Below are positions 22,060-32,190 of a stretch of DNA of 64,000 bases, one piece after another. Origin of the DNA: Lepas anatifera (taxonomy: Eukaryota > Arthropoda > Thecostraca > Lepadidae); NCBI GenBank assembly GCA_034440635.1, contig JAOTON010002075.1, forward strand, positions 372,001-436,000. Direction: 5' to 3'. The stretch's first letter is position 1; each line of letters opens with the position of its first letter. The notes beneath the pieces were generated by a model that did not search any database, was not told where the DNA came from, and saw only the letters and a list, made by a program, of their open reading frames with translations. The position numbers and the translations under genes were made by a program.

Positions 22060-24880
22060 GGCCCCCTGAGCTTTGTCTCAGGGGGCCATCCGAGCTCGAT
22101 CTCAGCCCCCCTCCCGAGGTTGGTCTTAAGGGACCTCCGAGCTTGGTCTCAGGGGGCCCCCAAGCTTGGTCTTACGGGCCCCCCTGAGCTTGGTGTCAGG
22201 CCCCCCCCCCGAGCTTGGTCTCACGAGCTTTCCGAGCTTAGTCTTAGGAGGCCCCGAGCTTGGTCTCAGGGCCCCCGAGCTTGGTCTCAAGGGACCGCCT
22301 AACTTGGTCTCAGGGGCCCCCAAGCTTGGTCTCAGGGGCCCCCGAGCTTGGTTTCAGGGGGCTCCGAGCTTGGTCTCACGGGCTTTCCGAACCTGGTCTC
22401 AGGGGCCCCGAGCTTAATCTCACGGGCCTTTCGATTGGTATCAAAGGCCTCCGAGCTTGGTCTCAGGGGGCCCCCGATCATCGGTATTGAGGGCTCCAGA
22501 GTAACGAACATTGATCTCAGGGGCCCCCTGATCTCGGTCTCAAGGTCCCCGAGCTTGGTCTCAGGCCCCCGAGCTTTAATCTCACGGGCCTTTCGATCTT
22601 GGTCTCAGGGGCCCCGAGCTTGGTGTCACGGTGCCCTCCGAGTTTGGTACCAGGGGACCCCCGAGCTTGGTCTCAGGCCCCCCCCGAGCTTGGTCTCAGG
22701 GGACTCCTCGAGCTTGGTCTCAGGTCCCCCAAGCTTGGCCTCAGGGACCCCGAGCTTGGTCTCAGGGGGCCCTGAGCTTGGTCTCACGGGCCTTCCGAGC
22801 CGTCTAGGGGCCCTGAGCTTGGTCTCACGGGCCTTTCGATCTTGGTCTTAGGGGGCCCCAGAGCTGGTCTCAGGGATACCCCGAGCATTGGTATCGATGG
22901 CTCCGGAGAAGCAAACATTGATCTCAGGAAGTGGGGGGGGGGACAATATTAATATCAGGGTGCCCCCCGATTATCGATATAGAGGGGACTTATGAGCGAC
23001 GCACGAGAATTGGCCCCATGGGACCCAGAGTTTAGTCTCAGGGGCCCAGGCCTGGGCTCAGGGCCCCCGGGCATTGGTATCGAGGGGCTCCAGAGTACCG
23101 AGCATTAGTCTCGGGGGGGTCTCCGAATGCTGATCTGGGGGCCCCCCGAATATTGGTGTCGAGTTACTCCTGAGAAAAGCGCAAGCATGGGCCTAAGGGT
23201 GCCCCCGAACCTGATCTAAGTGGAACCCCGAGCTTGGTCTTAGGAGCCCCGCGCATCAGTACCCAGGGGCTCCGGAGTATTGGTATCGGAGGGGGAGGAA
23301 GCAATGATTTCAGGGGCCTCCAAATGCTGATCTCGGCGGGCCCCCGAATGTGTGGATGCAGTGGCGTAGCCAAAGGGTTCTAGGAGTCCAAGTACCCCCC
23401 CCACCTTGGACCAATCTGAACCACTGCAAAGCATTCTCTGATCACGGGCCCCCAGAGTCTCAGAAGCCCCTGAAGATTCGTTCTCAGGGCATCCCGAGTC
23501 GGCCTCAGGGCCCCACCCTGAGGGTCAGTCTCAAGACCCCCGAAAGTAGATTTCAGGGGGTCCCTGAAAGTTAGTCTCAGGGGATCCCGAAAGTCGGTCT
23601 CAGGGGCCCCGAGATTCGGTCTCAGGGGAGCCGAGCTCGTCCCAGTGTCCCCCAGAGAGTGGTTCTCAGGGCCCGCGACAGTCTATTTCAGGGGGCTCCA
23701 TGAGTCAGTCTCAGAGAACCCCAAGAGTCGGTCAAGGGAACCCCAAGAGTCGGTCAAGGGAACCCCGAGAGTCAGTCTTAGAGGACCCTCGATATTCGGT
23801 CCCATAGTCTTACGTGCGTCTCTCTCAGGAGTAAATATTTACTTTCAGGTGGCCCTGAGAGTTAATCTGGGGGTCCAAGAGTTAGTCACATTTGATCCGC
23901 AGAGTGCTGGTCTCAGGAGGCCCCCGAGGGGTAATCTTGGGAACCCTCGAGACTTAGCCTGAGGCTGTACCCCCCCAGTTGTTGCATAAGAGGCCCGAGA
24001 GTCAATCTCAGGGAGCACCTAAAAGTTAGTCTCAGAGTGCTCCCGGGAGCTAGTCTCCGGTTCGTTCAAGAGCTAATATTGGGGCTTTGGGAGTAATTCC
24101 CAGAGGTGCTCCCGAATTTTGGTCTCACGGGCCCCGAGTTAGCCTTAGGCCTCTGAGGGCTAACCTGGACTTCCGGGAGGCAGTCTCAGGAGTGCCGTGC
24201 CAAATACTCAGTCTCAGGGGTGCTTCCACGTCTCCCTCCTCGAGTGTTAGTCTCAGGGGGCGCCCCACGGTTAGTCTCAGAGGGCTGTCGGAAGTCATTC
24301 CCAGCCCCCCGCTCCACCCCAGAGACAGCCTCAGGGGACCCCCAAGAGCTAATCTGGATGGCCCCGAGAGTCAGTCTCAGCCCCCCTCCCCCAGAGCAAA
24401 TCTGGGGGGCCCGATAAATAGGCCCAGAGGTGCTGCCGATAACTAATCTAAGGAGCCCCGAGAGATTCTCAGGAATCCCCAATTTCCGTCAAGAGGCCCC
24501 ATGAATCAGTATCAGAGACTCCCTGAGATCCAATCGGGAGAGGGGCCGGAAATTAACCTTGTGAGTAGCGCCAAGTGTTGGTCTTAGGCGGCCCCAGAGC
24601 TAGCCTCAGGTCCCCCAAGAACGGATCTCGGAAGCCCGAGTTATTTTCAGGGGACCTTTCAGTTCTAATGTAAGGAGGGCCGGAGAGCTAATCTCAGAGA
24701 TCTGACAATTAGTCTCACGAGGTCTCCAGGATTAGTCTCAGGGGTCCCCTGAAGCTGCCCTCAGGTGTCCCCAAAAGCTAGTCTCAGCGCGCATTCCACT
24801 CCTTCCTCCCCCTCCCCTCAAAGTTATCCTCAGGGCCCCACGAGAGTAAGTTCCAGGGGTCCCAGTAGGTAGTTTCATGG
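22060..24880. repeat. Degenerate ~24-bp minisatellite gagcttggtctcaggggccc
   Basis: Dozens of copies of gagcttggtctcaggggccc in the first part drift into gagagtcagtctcaggggac after about 23400. The unit length hovers around 22-26 bp, so all forward frames stay open for long stretches and yield spurious long frames. A second head, cagtggcgtagccaaaggg, at 23359 shows that a whole element start has been duplicated or inserted inside the array. The reverse complement of the same array is at 30000-30864. Confidence 0.85.
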
Positions 24881-26240
24881 TACCCCCAAATGCTGGTTTT
24901 GGGGGACGTAAGTACAGATTTGCGGGAAAAGTGTTGTTTTCGGGGGTCCCAGATACTGGTTTCGGCGCCGTGTCAAGTACTAGGCCCCTGGAGATCTCTG
25001 CTCGGCCCAGGGGTCAGGGGGGTGGGGGTGGTGGGTGATGGTCCTGGATGGCTTAAAACTGGCATAGCAATACAAGCCCTGTACAAAGCCTATCAGAGAC
25101 CTAAAGTCCAAGGAAGTACTCACCTCCCCAAGCCTCGGGATCTCCAACCAATGGCTAGGGAGGAGTAAGTGAGCGGTTTCATCAGTAGGACCGTCCATGG
25201 AATAGGCTTTATATAGCATCTGGGGCACACTCATATATCCTTTTTATTGAGCGTCTTTTTCCTTTCTATTTCTTTTAGATTTTAGAATACAATTCAGATA
25301 TATCGCTTCAGATCCTAGACTCAAAGAAGATTTTCGAAAATAATATGCCTCGGAAAAATGTATCTATTCCGATTGCGTACCAAAAAAGACAAATTGAAAC
25401 ATGTCGATCAGGCACCATTACTGGAGGAAAGGCAAAAATTAATCTAACTGTATCATCCATAATAGCAAATCGAACAGGGGATTTGAAACTTCAGCTGATT
25501 TTCAATGTATTAGCTTAGTCCCAATAACTACCGTCCTAAATATTCTGAAATAAACAACTTTCAAATATTTTCGTAGGAAACCAGTCAAACAAGGGCAATG
25601 ACACACATTGATGAGCCTAATCCCAAAAAAATAGGTATGAAAGGTTTAAAATAACAATGACAGAGTAAACCAAGGCGATAGTTATCTCAGGCGCCTATTG
25701 TTTTGGTAATTTGCTCATGTACAACATAGCAAGGGTAAAAAGGTAACTGTGGTGAATTCATCAGGATCTTTCCACGGAATAGACGTTATATGTCGTCCGG
25801 AACACACCACCATCCACCATATCCCTTGTATTTTTATTCATTTTTTCCATTTCTTTGGAAATTTTCTGATTAAAGAGTTCATGAATTCGACGCCCGGAAA
25901 GAATTGGTAATCATTTCACATAGAAGACCATTTCTTCGTACTCAAAACGACTGACCTTCAATAACTTCATGCCTGATTACCAGAGTGAATTGAGGTATAG
26001 TCAAGTTTAACATCATGCATGCAGCAACATTTGATTTCCCGAAATGTGCCACAGAACTGTTATTATAGCCACGCTGTCATATAGGTATGGGCCAACCTTA
26101 ATATTTGGTGACCTAAATTTACCAACCCTTGGTCAGATCGAGAAAAATCAAACTATAAACAAAATAATAGCAAACACTTAAAAAAGGACAGAAAAATTTC
26201 CGTCGTGAAAATTGTATAATACCAAATATTATACAACACA
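24881..26240. other. Unique right portion of the 4.4-kb element, no gene seen
   Basis: GC-rich to 25200, then AT-rich. ttatatgtcgtccggaac near 25790 loosely repeats tttatatagcatctggggc near 25209, and the phrases around them (catcagtaggaccgtccatgg / catcaggatctttccacgg) are also shared. So a ~570-bp spaced direct repeat may exist. No protein recognised. Confidence 0.4.
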
Positions 26241-26248
26241 CATAGGAG

Positions 26249-26310
26249 ATGGGCCCGGACTACTACGGGGGCCCCCGGCCTGGGGGCCCCTGTAGTAGTC
26301 GGACCCCCCC
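26249..26310. repeat. Hairpin at the right end of the 4.4-kb element
   Basis: gggcccggactactacggg is followed by ggcccccggcctgggggcc and then the inverse cctgtagtagtcggaccc. The arms are about 27 bp with few mismatches. It is adjacent to the terminal repeat and could be a transposase-recognition or fold-back structure. Confidence 0.7.
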
Positions 26311-26336
26311 TTGGCCGAATCCTGGCTACGCCACTG

Positions 26337-26344
26337 GTGCACCG
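26337..26344. other. Right 8-bp target-site duplication
   Basis: GTGCACCG, identical to 21959-21966. Confidence 0.9.
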
Positions 26345-27240
26345 TAGCAGTTAACCCCCCTGAATCCGCCTATAACTCGTATGCTTTGTTTTACTGTCTC
26401 GTCTGCTTCTCTTTCCTGGATTCGCCCATGGCCTAAATCCCTTGTCTGGATCCGCCTATGTCAGGAATCCCTTGCTCCGTAGCGCACCTTGACAGTTTCC
26501 CCCTGAATCCGCCTATGACTCGTACACTTTGTTTTACAGTGTCAATCTGTTTCTCTTTCCTGGATTCGCCCATGGCCTAGATCCCCTTCCCTGGATGCGC
26601 CTATGCTAGGCCTTCCTTGCTCTGTAATGCACCGCAACACTCTTGAATACACCTGTGAAAAAATGTCTTATATTGTTGGACCCCCTCTACTTCCCTTCCC
26701 TAGATCCGCTCATGGTCTAAATCCCCTTCTCTGGATCCGTCTATGCCAGTAATGTATTGCTATGAAGTGCACTTTCACTCTTTCTCCTACCCGAATCCAC
26801 CTATGAAACGCATGCCTATTTTGTCGGATCCCGTCTACTTCCCTTCCCTGGATCCGCCCATGGCCTAAATCCCCTTCTCTGGATCCACCTATGCCAGGAA
26901 TTCATTCCTTAATCCGCCTATGACACGTATGCTTTCCTTACAGGGTCCTGTCTTCTTCTCCTTCCCTGGACCGCCCATGGCCCTAATCCCCTTCCCTAGA
27001 TACGCCTATGCCAGGAATCCCTTGCTATGAAGTGCACCTTCACAGTTTCTTTCCTGAATCCGCCTATGAAACGCATGCCTATTTTGTCGGGTCCCGTCTT
27101 CTTCCCTTTCCTGGATCCGCCCATGGCCTATATCCCCTTCCCTGGATACGCCTATGCCAGGAATCCATTGCTCTGTTGTTCGCCTTAGCTTCCACCTACT
27201 GAATCCGCCTATGGGCCTAAGTCCCTTCCCAGAATTCCTT
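26345..27240. repeat. ~142-bp satellite, right arm
   Basis: Same satellite as 20930-21958 in opposite orientation. The marker gaatccgcctatga is found at about 26363, 26505, 26645 (degenerate), 26793, 26908, 27055 and 27198, spaced 115-148 bp. Each unit also contains tggatccgcccatggcctaa and tacgcctatgccaggaatcc. Confidence 0.8.
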
Positions 27241-27283
27241 TGTCAGGGGAAAACCTGGGAAACTGGGAACGCTGAGACGTCTG

Positions 27284-27590
27284 CCCTAAGCCCTGTTCCA
27301 CCGTCAGCACAGTTTTATCAGCACCAATCAGCGGGCCGTGTTGCGCCTACGTCACAGGATTGTAGCCTCTCCCGGGAACTAGTTCTGAGGTTTTACGGGC
27401 TGATGGCCTGCTGTTTGCGCTGATGAAAATAGAAGTGCACAGTGGCAGCCTAATATTTTTAATGGTATAAGGTTGAAGTTCCTTTGCTTACCAAACTAGA
27501 GGCGATTATGGCGCTGATATTTCTTTTTGGAGGAGTGGCTAGAGGTCCTGCTGACAAAACTGTGCTGACAGCTGAAACAGGGCTTTAGTT
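27284..27590. mobile_element. ~300-bp MITE with ~40-bp inverted repeats
   Basis: Left end taagccctgttccaccgtca then gcacagttttatcagcacc. Right end ggtcctgctgacaaaactgtgctgacag then ctgaaacagggcttta. The two ends are inverted repeats of about 40 bp with a few mismatches. The ends are flanked by TAA/TTA-like bases, which might suggest a PIF/Harbinger-type 3-bp duplication, but this is not exact. No coding capacity. Confidence 0.7.
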
Positions 27591-28355
27591 ATACCCCCTG
27601 CAGGCTGGTTGCAGCGGCCGTGGTCTCGGCAGGGGTGTCAGTCACGCACCTCTTTGGCTCTGAAGTCCCGACTTTCTTGAAGAACTTATATGTCCGGTTG
27701 AATCCCCTTCATTTCCACTGAAGCAGGCTTCAGATTTCACGATTGCAGAAGTGTTGGAAAACGATCGATTGCATCCTATTCACGATAAATTCTTAGAAAT
27801 CGCGACGAAAAGGCGGCACGGAGGGAGAAGAGCACGCGCGCGGCAGTGTAGTGATGCCAGATGCGTGGCCTAACTTCATAATCATCTCCCGATTGCAAAA
27901 ACTCTAGGTTCCATGTGGAATTGAGAAACCTCTGGTCCTCCGTTCGTCCTTTTTCCCGATGAACCCGAGGGCATAGGCATAGGGAAGTATTTTCATGTCC
28001 GGGGAGGGGTACGACACGCCAATGTTGGCGCGAGAATGGCTTATTGCCTCGTTCGTTACGGGAAAATCTCCAACATCGACTCAAAATTGTGGCGGGGCAC
28101 TGCCCTCCCCTGTCCGAAAGTTGGGGAACCAGGGGTCCTGCCACGAGCTCGAGAGGGGGTCCGCCAAAAAAATTCGGGCCCCTTCAATATTGGGCTCCCT
28201 GGCAATAAATGGGCCCCGCTACAAAAAAAACACGCACGGAATGTGGCACCTTGGTCGAATCCAGGAATTTGATGTTACATGGGTACTTTTCGTCGAAAAT
28301 CATGAAAACGCCCATGATTTCTCTGAAAAAGTACAATGAGCGTAGAATTTTGATT
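27591..28355. other. No gene seen
   Basis: Mixed-composition DNA. A 114-codon plus frame at 27995 and its opposite frame show no recognised motif. A GC-rich patch is at 28110-28200. Confidence 0.45.
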
Positions 28356-29128
28356 TTTAACACGCGATTGACGGGGGCGGGTACCCGCCCCCTCGGGTTT
28401 TTCGAGACAGTAAACGGCGGCACGTAGCGCCGCCGTACTTGGTATACCTTTTCCCATATTTTACAACTTCTGTGAAAATTTTATGGTTAGGTCATCTCAG
28501 GTAGGTCACAGTACAGGTCAAGTGACCCGACCTAAAAAAGTTTAAGATAGATAAGTCGGAGCAGGGTGAACTTATCCGATTGAAACTGATATCACATAAT
28601 GGCCCCACCGAGTTTCTACATATGTTCCGGTATTTTTGATATCGATGACCTAAGGTCAGGTACGAGGCATGACCTCTCCATTGGAAATACATGGGAAAAA
28701 TGGTTTTTACGGAATAACTCAGTACGGATGGTGATAAGCATTTATTTTAGTGCATTAGACTCGCCTGGGCTTTGCGGTTTTAATGATATGCATTTTATAT
28801 AATTTGACCCTGACCTGACCTCGGTGGTAATCCTTGATTTGACCTAGAGGTCAAATTTATATTTGATTCGGCTTGCTAAGAGGATTCTATAGTTAGTTTT
28901 TGTCTATTTTACTTGTTCAGATGTAATGCCCGAAAACTGAATTTTCATGTTATCCCTATGACGGGCATGTTTTGACCTCTCGTGACCTTAAATGTGACCT
29001 GAAAAAATGGTTCAATGTTTTCGATGAGAAGTGGATGGGCGCCCAACGCCGTTTACTTTTGTACCACCGTGGTTCTCGAGATCTTAGGGGGGTACCCCCC
29101 GTCATGAAGGTGGCTGACCCGATGTTAA
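28356..29128. mobile_element. TTAA element C (773 bp), AGGTCA-rich, intact copy
   Basis: Left end ttaacacgcgattgacgggg and right end ccgatgttaa, both on TTAA. The left interior carries gggcgggtacccgccccc (a perfect palindrome around ggtacc) and the right interior ggggggtaccccc. Relatives with the same internal order are the outer part of 59223-62396 and the truncated 19246-19690. Many AGGTCA/TGACCT hexamers lie in the middle. This copy is uninterrupted and serves as the empty-site reference for the insertion inside the 59223 copy. Confidence 0.8.
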
Positions 29129-29189
29129 AATGCTCCTCCAGGGTGAAAAATAAACCTCTGCCTGTGGATGACGTCATGAGCTAGCAACT

Positions 29190-29261
29190 AATACCATATT
29201 CAATACGTAGTATTGGTATGTACGTACGTAGTACTACGTAGTAATACGTAGTAGTATTTAA
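29190..29261. repeat. tacgta-rich cluster
   Basis: Six or more tacgta palindromes interleaved with gtagtact within 70 bp, directly before the left duplication of the next MITE. Self-complementary in many registers. Confidence 0.7.
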
Positions 29262-29269
29262 GTAAAGGT

Positions 29270-29464
29270 CATGGGCGCCGAAAGCGGGGGGACGGGGGGA
29301 CGCGTCCCCCCGTGATGGCCAACCAGGAGGGACGTCCCCCCAAAATTTTTGGGTCAATGGTCATTAATGCTGTCAGTTTCCGAATATGCTCAAAATTCGC
29401 CTCCCCGGTCAGGACCAGCCCGGGTCTGTCCCCCCCCTTCAAAAATTCCGTGGCGGCGCCCCTG
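29270..29464. mobile_element. hAT MITE, family 2 (195 bp), perfect TSD
   Basis: Termini catgggcgccg and cggcgcccctg form a 10/11 inverted repeat. Flanks 29262-29269 and 29465-29472 are both GTAAAGGT. GC-rich interior with a central ggggggacgcgtccccccg palindrome. It interrupts a sequence otherwise reading taagtaaaggtatcttg, which also occurs at 31896-31911. Confidence 0.88.
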
Positions 29465-29575
29465 GTAAAGGTATCTTGTATTCAATAGGCTTAAAGGGCT
29501 TCAATTGGCTGATTACTCAGCATGACGTCAGCGCTGTCGTCACACCAACAGCTGACAACTGTGGCCGCCTGGCTG

Positions 29576-29968
29576 CAGTGGCGGATCTAGCCGGTCGGTT
29601 TGGGAGCGGCAAACCAAAGTCAAAAGTCGAAAAGCAAAAAAAGACGTCACGCCGCGAAAGCTCCACACAATATCACTTGCCGGTAGAGTTTTGGGTATTT
29701 GAGGCGAAAAGCAAAAAAAGCTTCACGGGATTAAAAATATGGGCCCGAGATACTTTTTCCAGTCAAAGGCCCAATATCTACACTCAACATAACTGGTTCT
29801 GTTTGAAGTTGAGAGTTGATGCACCAAAATCTTGCTTATGTATAAACTAAAAAGGAGTCAGGGAAAAAAGGAGGTCGATCACTTGGGGGGCAAAACATAG
29901 TTTTGCCCCGAGCTTTTCCGTTTGGGAGGGGGGCAAATGTCTTTTTGGCCCCCTTGGGTCCGCCACTG
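29576..29968. mobile_element. hAT MITE, family 1, copy 2 (393 bp), perfect TSD
   Basis: Termini CAGTGGCGGATCTAGCCGG and the reverse complement of CAGTGGCGGACCCAAGGGG, with flanks CCTGGCTG at 29568-29575 and 29969-29976. Contains gcaaaaaaagc-type tracts repeated with about 90-bp spacing. Other copies: 20453-20741 and 30865-31104. No coding potential. Confidence 0.9.
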
Positions 29969-29989
29969 CCTGGCTGGGATATATTTGGG

Positions 29990-30864
29990 GTACATTTCAG
30001 GTAGGTTTTTCGGGGACTGTCTCCCGAGAGCCCTCAGAGACTAACTTTTGGCAGTTCCACGGGACTGACTCGCGGGGGTCCTTTAGACCAAAACTCGGGG
30101 GCATAACCTGAGGCTAACTTTCGAGGGCTTCCAAGATTACCATTCGTGAGGGCCCCTGAGACCAATACTCTGCGGCACCCTAGAGACTAACAATCGGGTC
30201 CCAGATTAGCTTTCGCCCCCCCCAAGTAACTGTCAACTCCTGAGAGAGACTCCCTTGAGACTATGGGACCCCCCTTAGGGCGAGGCCAGCACTTGGCGAC
30301 ACCCATGATGCTAGTACTCGGGTGCCCATATTAGCTTTCAGGCCTCCTGAGAGAAGGTCGCATTAGACCAAAGCTGCTCCTGGGACTGGCTCTCGGGGGC
30401 TCCCTAAGACCGACTCTTAGAGGCCCACTGCGACGGACTCTTGGGGTACCCTGAGACCGACTCTTGTGGTCCCCTGAGACTGAAATTTAGGGGCTTCCTG
30501 AAATCGACTTTCGAGGAGCCCTGAAGCTGTCTCTCGGTTACCCTGAGACCGAGTCACGTGGGTTCCCCTGAGACTTACTCTCGGAAGGGGGGGACCTTAG
30601 ACCAACTCTCGAGAGTCCCTGAGACCAACTCTCAAAGATTCCCTGAAATCGAATTTCGGGGAGGGGGCCGAGACCGACTCCCGAGGCACCCTTGAGCCCA
30701 ACTTTCGGGGCAGAGGTCCTGAGACAGACTCGGCGTCCCTGAGAACGAGTCTCGAGGGGGGCTCCCTGAGACGGAGGCCCGCCTGATCCCATAATATTTT
30801 GCAGTGCTCAAGATCGGTTCAAGAGGGGTCCTCGGACCCTAGAACCCCTTTGGCTACGCCACTG
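29990..30864 (-). mobile_element. Inverted fragment of the minisatellite-bearing hAT-like element
   Basis: On the minus strand it starts at 30864 with cagtggcgtagccaaaggg. A head follows that matches 23359-23450, then gagactcgttctcaggg-type units for about 800 bp. No opposite terminus or duplication is visible, so it is a broken copy of the family at 21967-26336. Its right edge abuts a family-1 MITE remnant. Confidence 0.75.
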
Positions 30865-31104
30865 AGTCCTTTTGATATTTGAAATAGTTTTTGAGTGAAT
30901 GAGTCTTCGATAGCAAAAGCCAGAATCTTGGGGCCACGTCTCTCACCCCCGTGAAGTTTTTTTGCTCTTCGACTTAGGCTTACCACCCAAGCCTAGCGTG
31001 TAGTTAAATTTATTAAATTGTGGCGTGTTTCATTGCGTGACTTTTTTTTGCTTTTTGACTTTGGTTTGCACGCAACGAAACCTACCGGCTAGATCCACCA
31101 CTAT
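30865..31104. mobile_element. hAT MITE, family 1, copy 3 (one end only)
   Basis: Ends ctaccggctagatccaccacta. The last 150 bp match the family at 29576 and share cccgtgaag(c/t)tttttttgct and tttgactttggtttgc. The first end has been lost where the inverted hAT fragment sits. Confidence 0.65.
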
Positions 31105-31898
31105 ATGCCATATGATTCCCATATTCGTCGCAATTTCTGCCTTGCAGCGAGATGTTCAATTTCCTTTCCTAACGGCCGAATTTCGCGTCTCCAGTTGCCT
31201 GACGATTAACCCGAACATGTACATCTGGCCAGCAGGCCAGGTAAATAGATGATAAAAACACTACCTCCTTCTGTCCCACACTAAACCCAGTCAAAATCGC
31301 TGTCAAAATAGCTGGGATCCAGCCATAGGCGTGGGAATCGGGGCACCGAGGGGCGTTTGCCCCCCCCCCACACTTTCCGACTGGGGTGCACTCAACTTTG
31401 GGCCGATTCCAGACCTTTTCTGTCGACAAAAATCAAGTGATTTGCCGCATCATATTTGACCCCACCAGCGATGAAAAGTTTTGCTCCCTCCCCCCCCACC
31501 GCCCTTGCAAAAGTTCTAGCACCTATCGATCCAGCACTACCCTGGATTCAGCCGCCTGCTGTCCGCTGCTTGTCACCTGTGCCTTACCCTGGCCCAAGAC
31601 AGCCCCCTCCAACAGCAAGCGGAGACTACCAGATGTGACGTCACACCTCGTAGCATATAGCATGGGAAAATTAAATGGTTGAGTATCCAAATTTTTGCAA
31701 AAAGAGGCCCAGAATCGAAAATGAAATGCTTATTCTATTACATTTGGGATAAACTTGATTGCCGTATATTTTCACAAATTCGTAAGCGGGAAGTGCCTTT
31801 AGCAGCAGTTTAATACACGGCTCAATGGTGAAGGAATTCCTCTACGCCCGTGTGACGTCACTCAAGCTTGGAGGAATTCCTCTTGAACGTACCTTTAA
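31105..31898. other. Intergenic with two CRE-like palindromes
   Basis: tgtgacgtcac-type sites at about 31635 and 31852 and a C-rich patch at 31360-31500. No supported gene. Confidence 0.4.
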
Positions 31899-31930
31899 GT
31901 AAAGGTATCTTGGGCCCAAGATACCTTTAC
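31899..31930. repeat. Perfect 32-bp palindrome
   Basis: gtaaaggtatcttggg is followed at once by its exact reverse complement, with no spacer. The half-site taagtaaaggtatcttg also occurs around 29260 (split by a MITE) and a related aaataaaggtatcttg at 17691. This looks like a fold-back or head-to-head terminus of a dispersed element. Confidence 0.85.
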
Positions 31931-32190
31931 CTGGCTTGCGCTACCCCAGCGCCCCTACCGGAGGCCGCGACCACTGCCAATCGGGATCAATGGCGGCACC
32001 GAAATTGGTGTTTAAACTGTCTCGATGGGGCACTAATCTGTGGTGTGCGCTGTTCGGCGATTTAAAATAAGTGCAGTGATAAGCATTGAATTATGGTGAT
32101 ACCCGGCTTCTCGGAAGTGGTGTCCGCTAAAAGGTGAGTGTGATTTTAGCCCAAGCCAGGGGTCGCTCAACACGGAAAAGAGGAGGCGTA
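31931..32190. other. No gene seen
   Basis: GC-moderate spacer between the palindrome and the TA-flanked element. Confidence 0.45.

Larger units (their letters stand above)
21967..26336. mobile_element. Large non-autonomous hAT-like element (4,370 bp) with minisatellite core
   Basis: Starts CAGTGGCGTAGCCAAGGGGG and ends with the reverse complement of CAGTGGCGTAGCCAGGATTC, inside a perfect 8-bp duplication GTGCACCG. The left head has a near-palindromic ggggtccgcggacccc. About 2.8 kb of degenerate ~24-bp minisatellite follows, then ~1.3 kb of AT-rich anonymous DNA, then a GC-rich right head with a perfect-looking hairpin. No transposase frame. It shares overall design, but not sequence, with the 7.5-kb element at 9255. 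It inserted into the ~142-bp satellite. Confidence 0.87.

Noticed and set aside
15000..24000. CRISPR-like array from regularly spaced short repeats
   Set aside because: Repeats are degenerate, spacers are repeats themselves, and the setting is eukaryotic transposon DNA.
22060..24446. Long overlapping frames rich in LVSG, LGLRGP and PSSG
   Set aside because: They are readings of the ~24-bp minisatellite in several frames and on both strands; no conserved phase.
23359..26336. Separate hAT element starting at the second head cagtggcgtagccaaaggg
   Set aside because: Its preceding octamer tgtggatg is not found after any terminus in the window; the outer pair with GTGCACCG is better supported.
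27995..28339. 114-codon plus frame and its opposite frame
   Set aside because: No motif, no homologous block order, and both strands are equally open.
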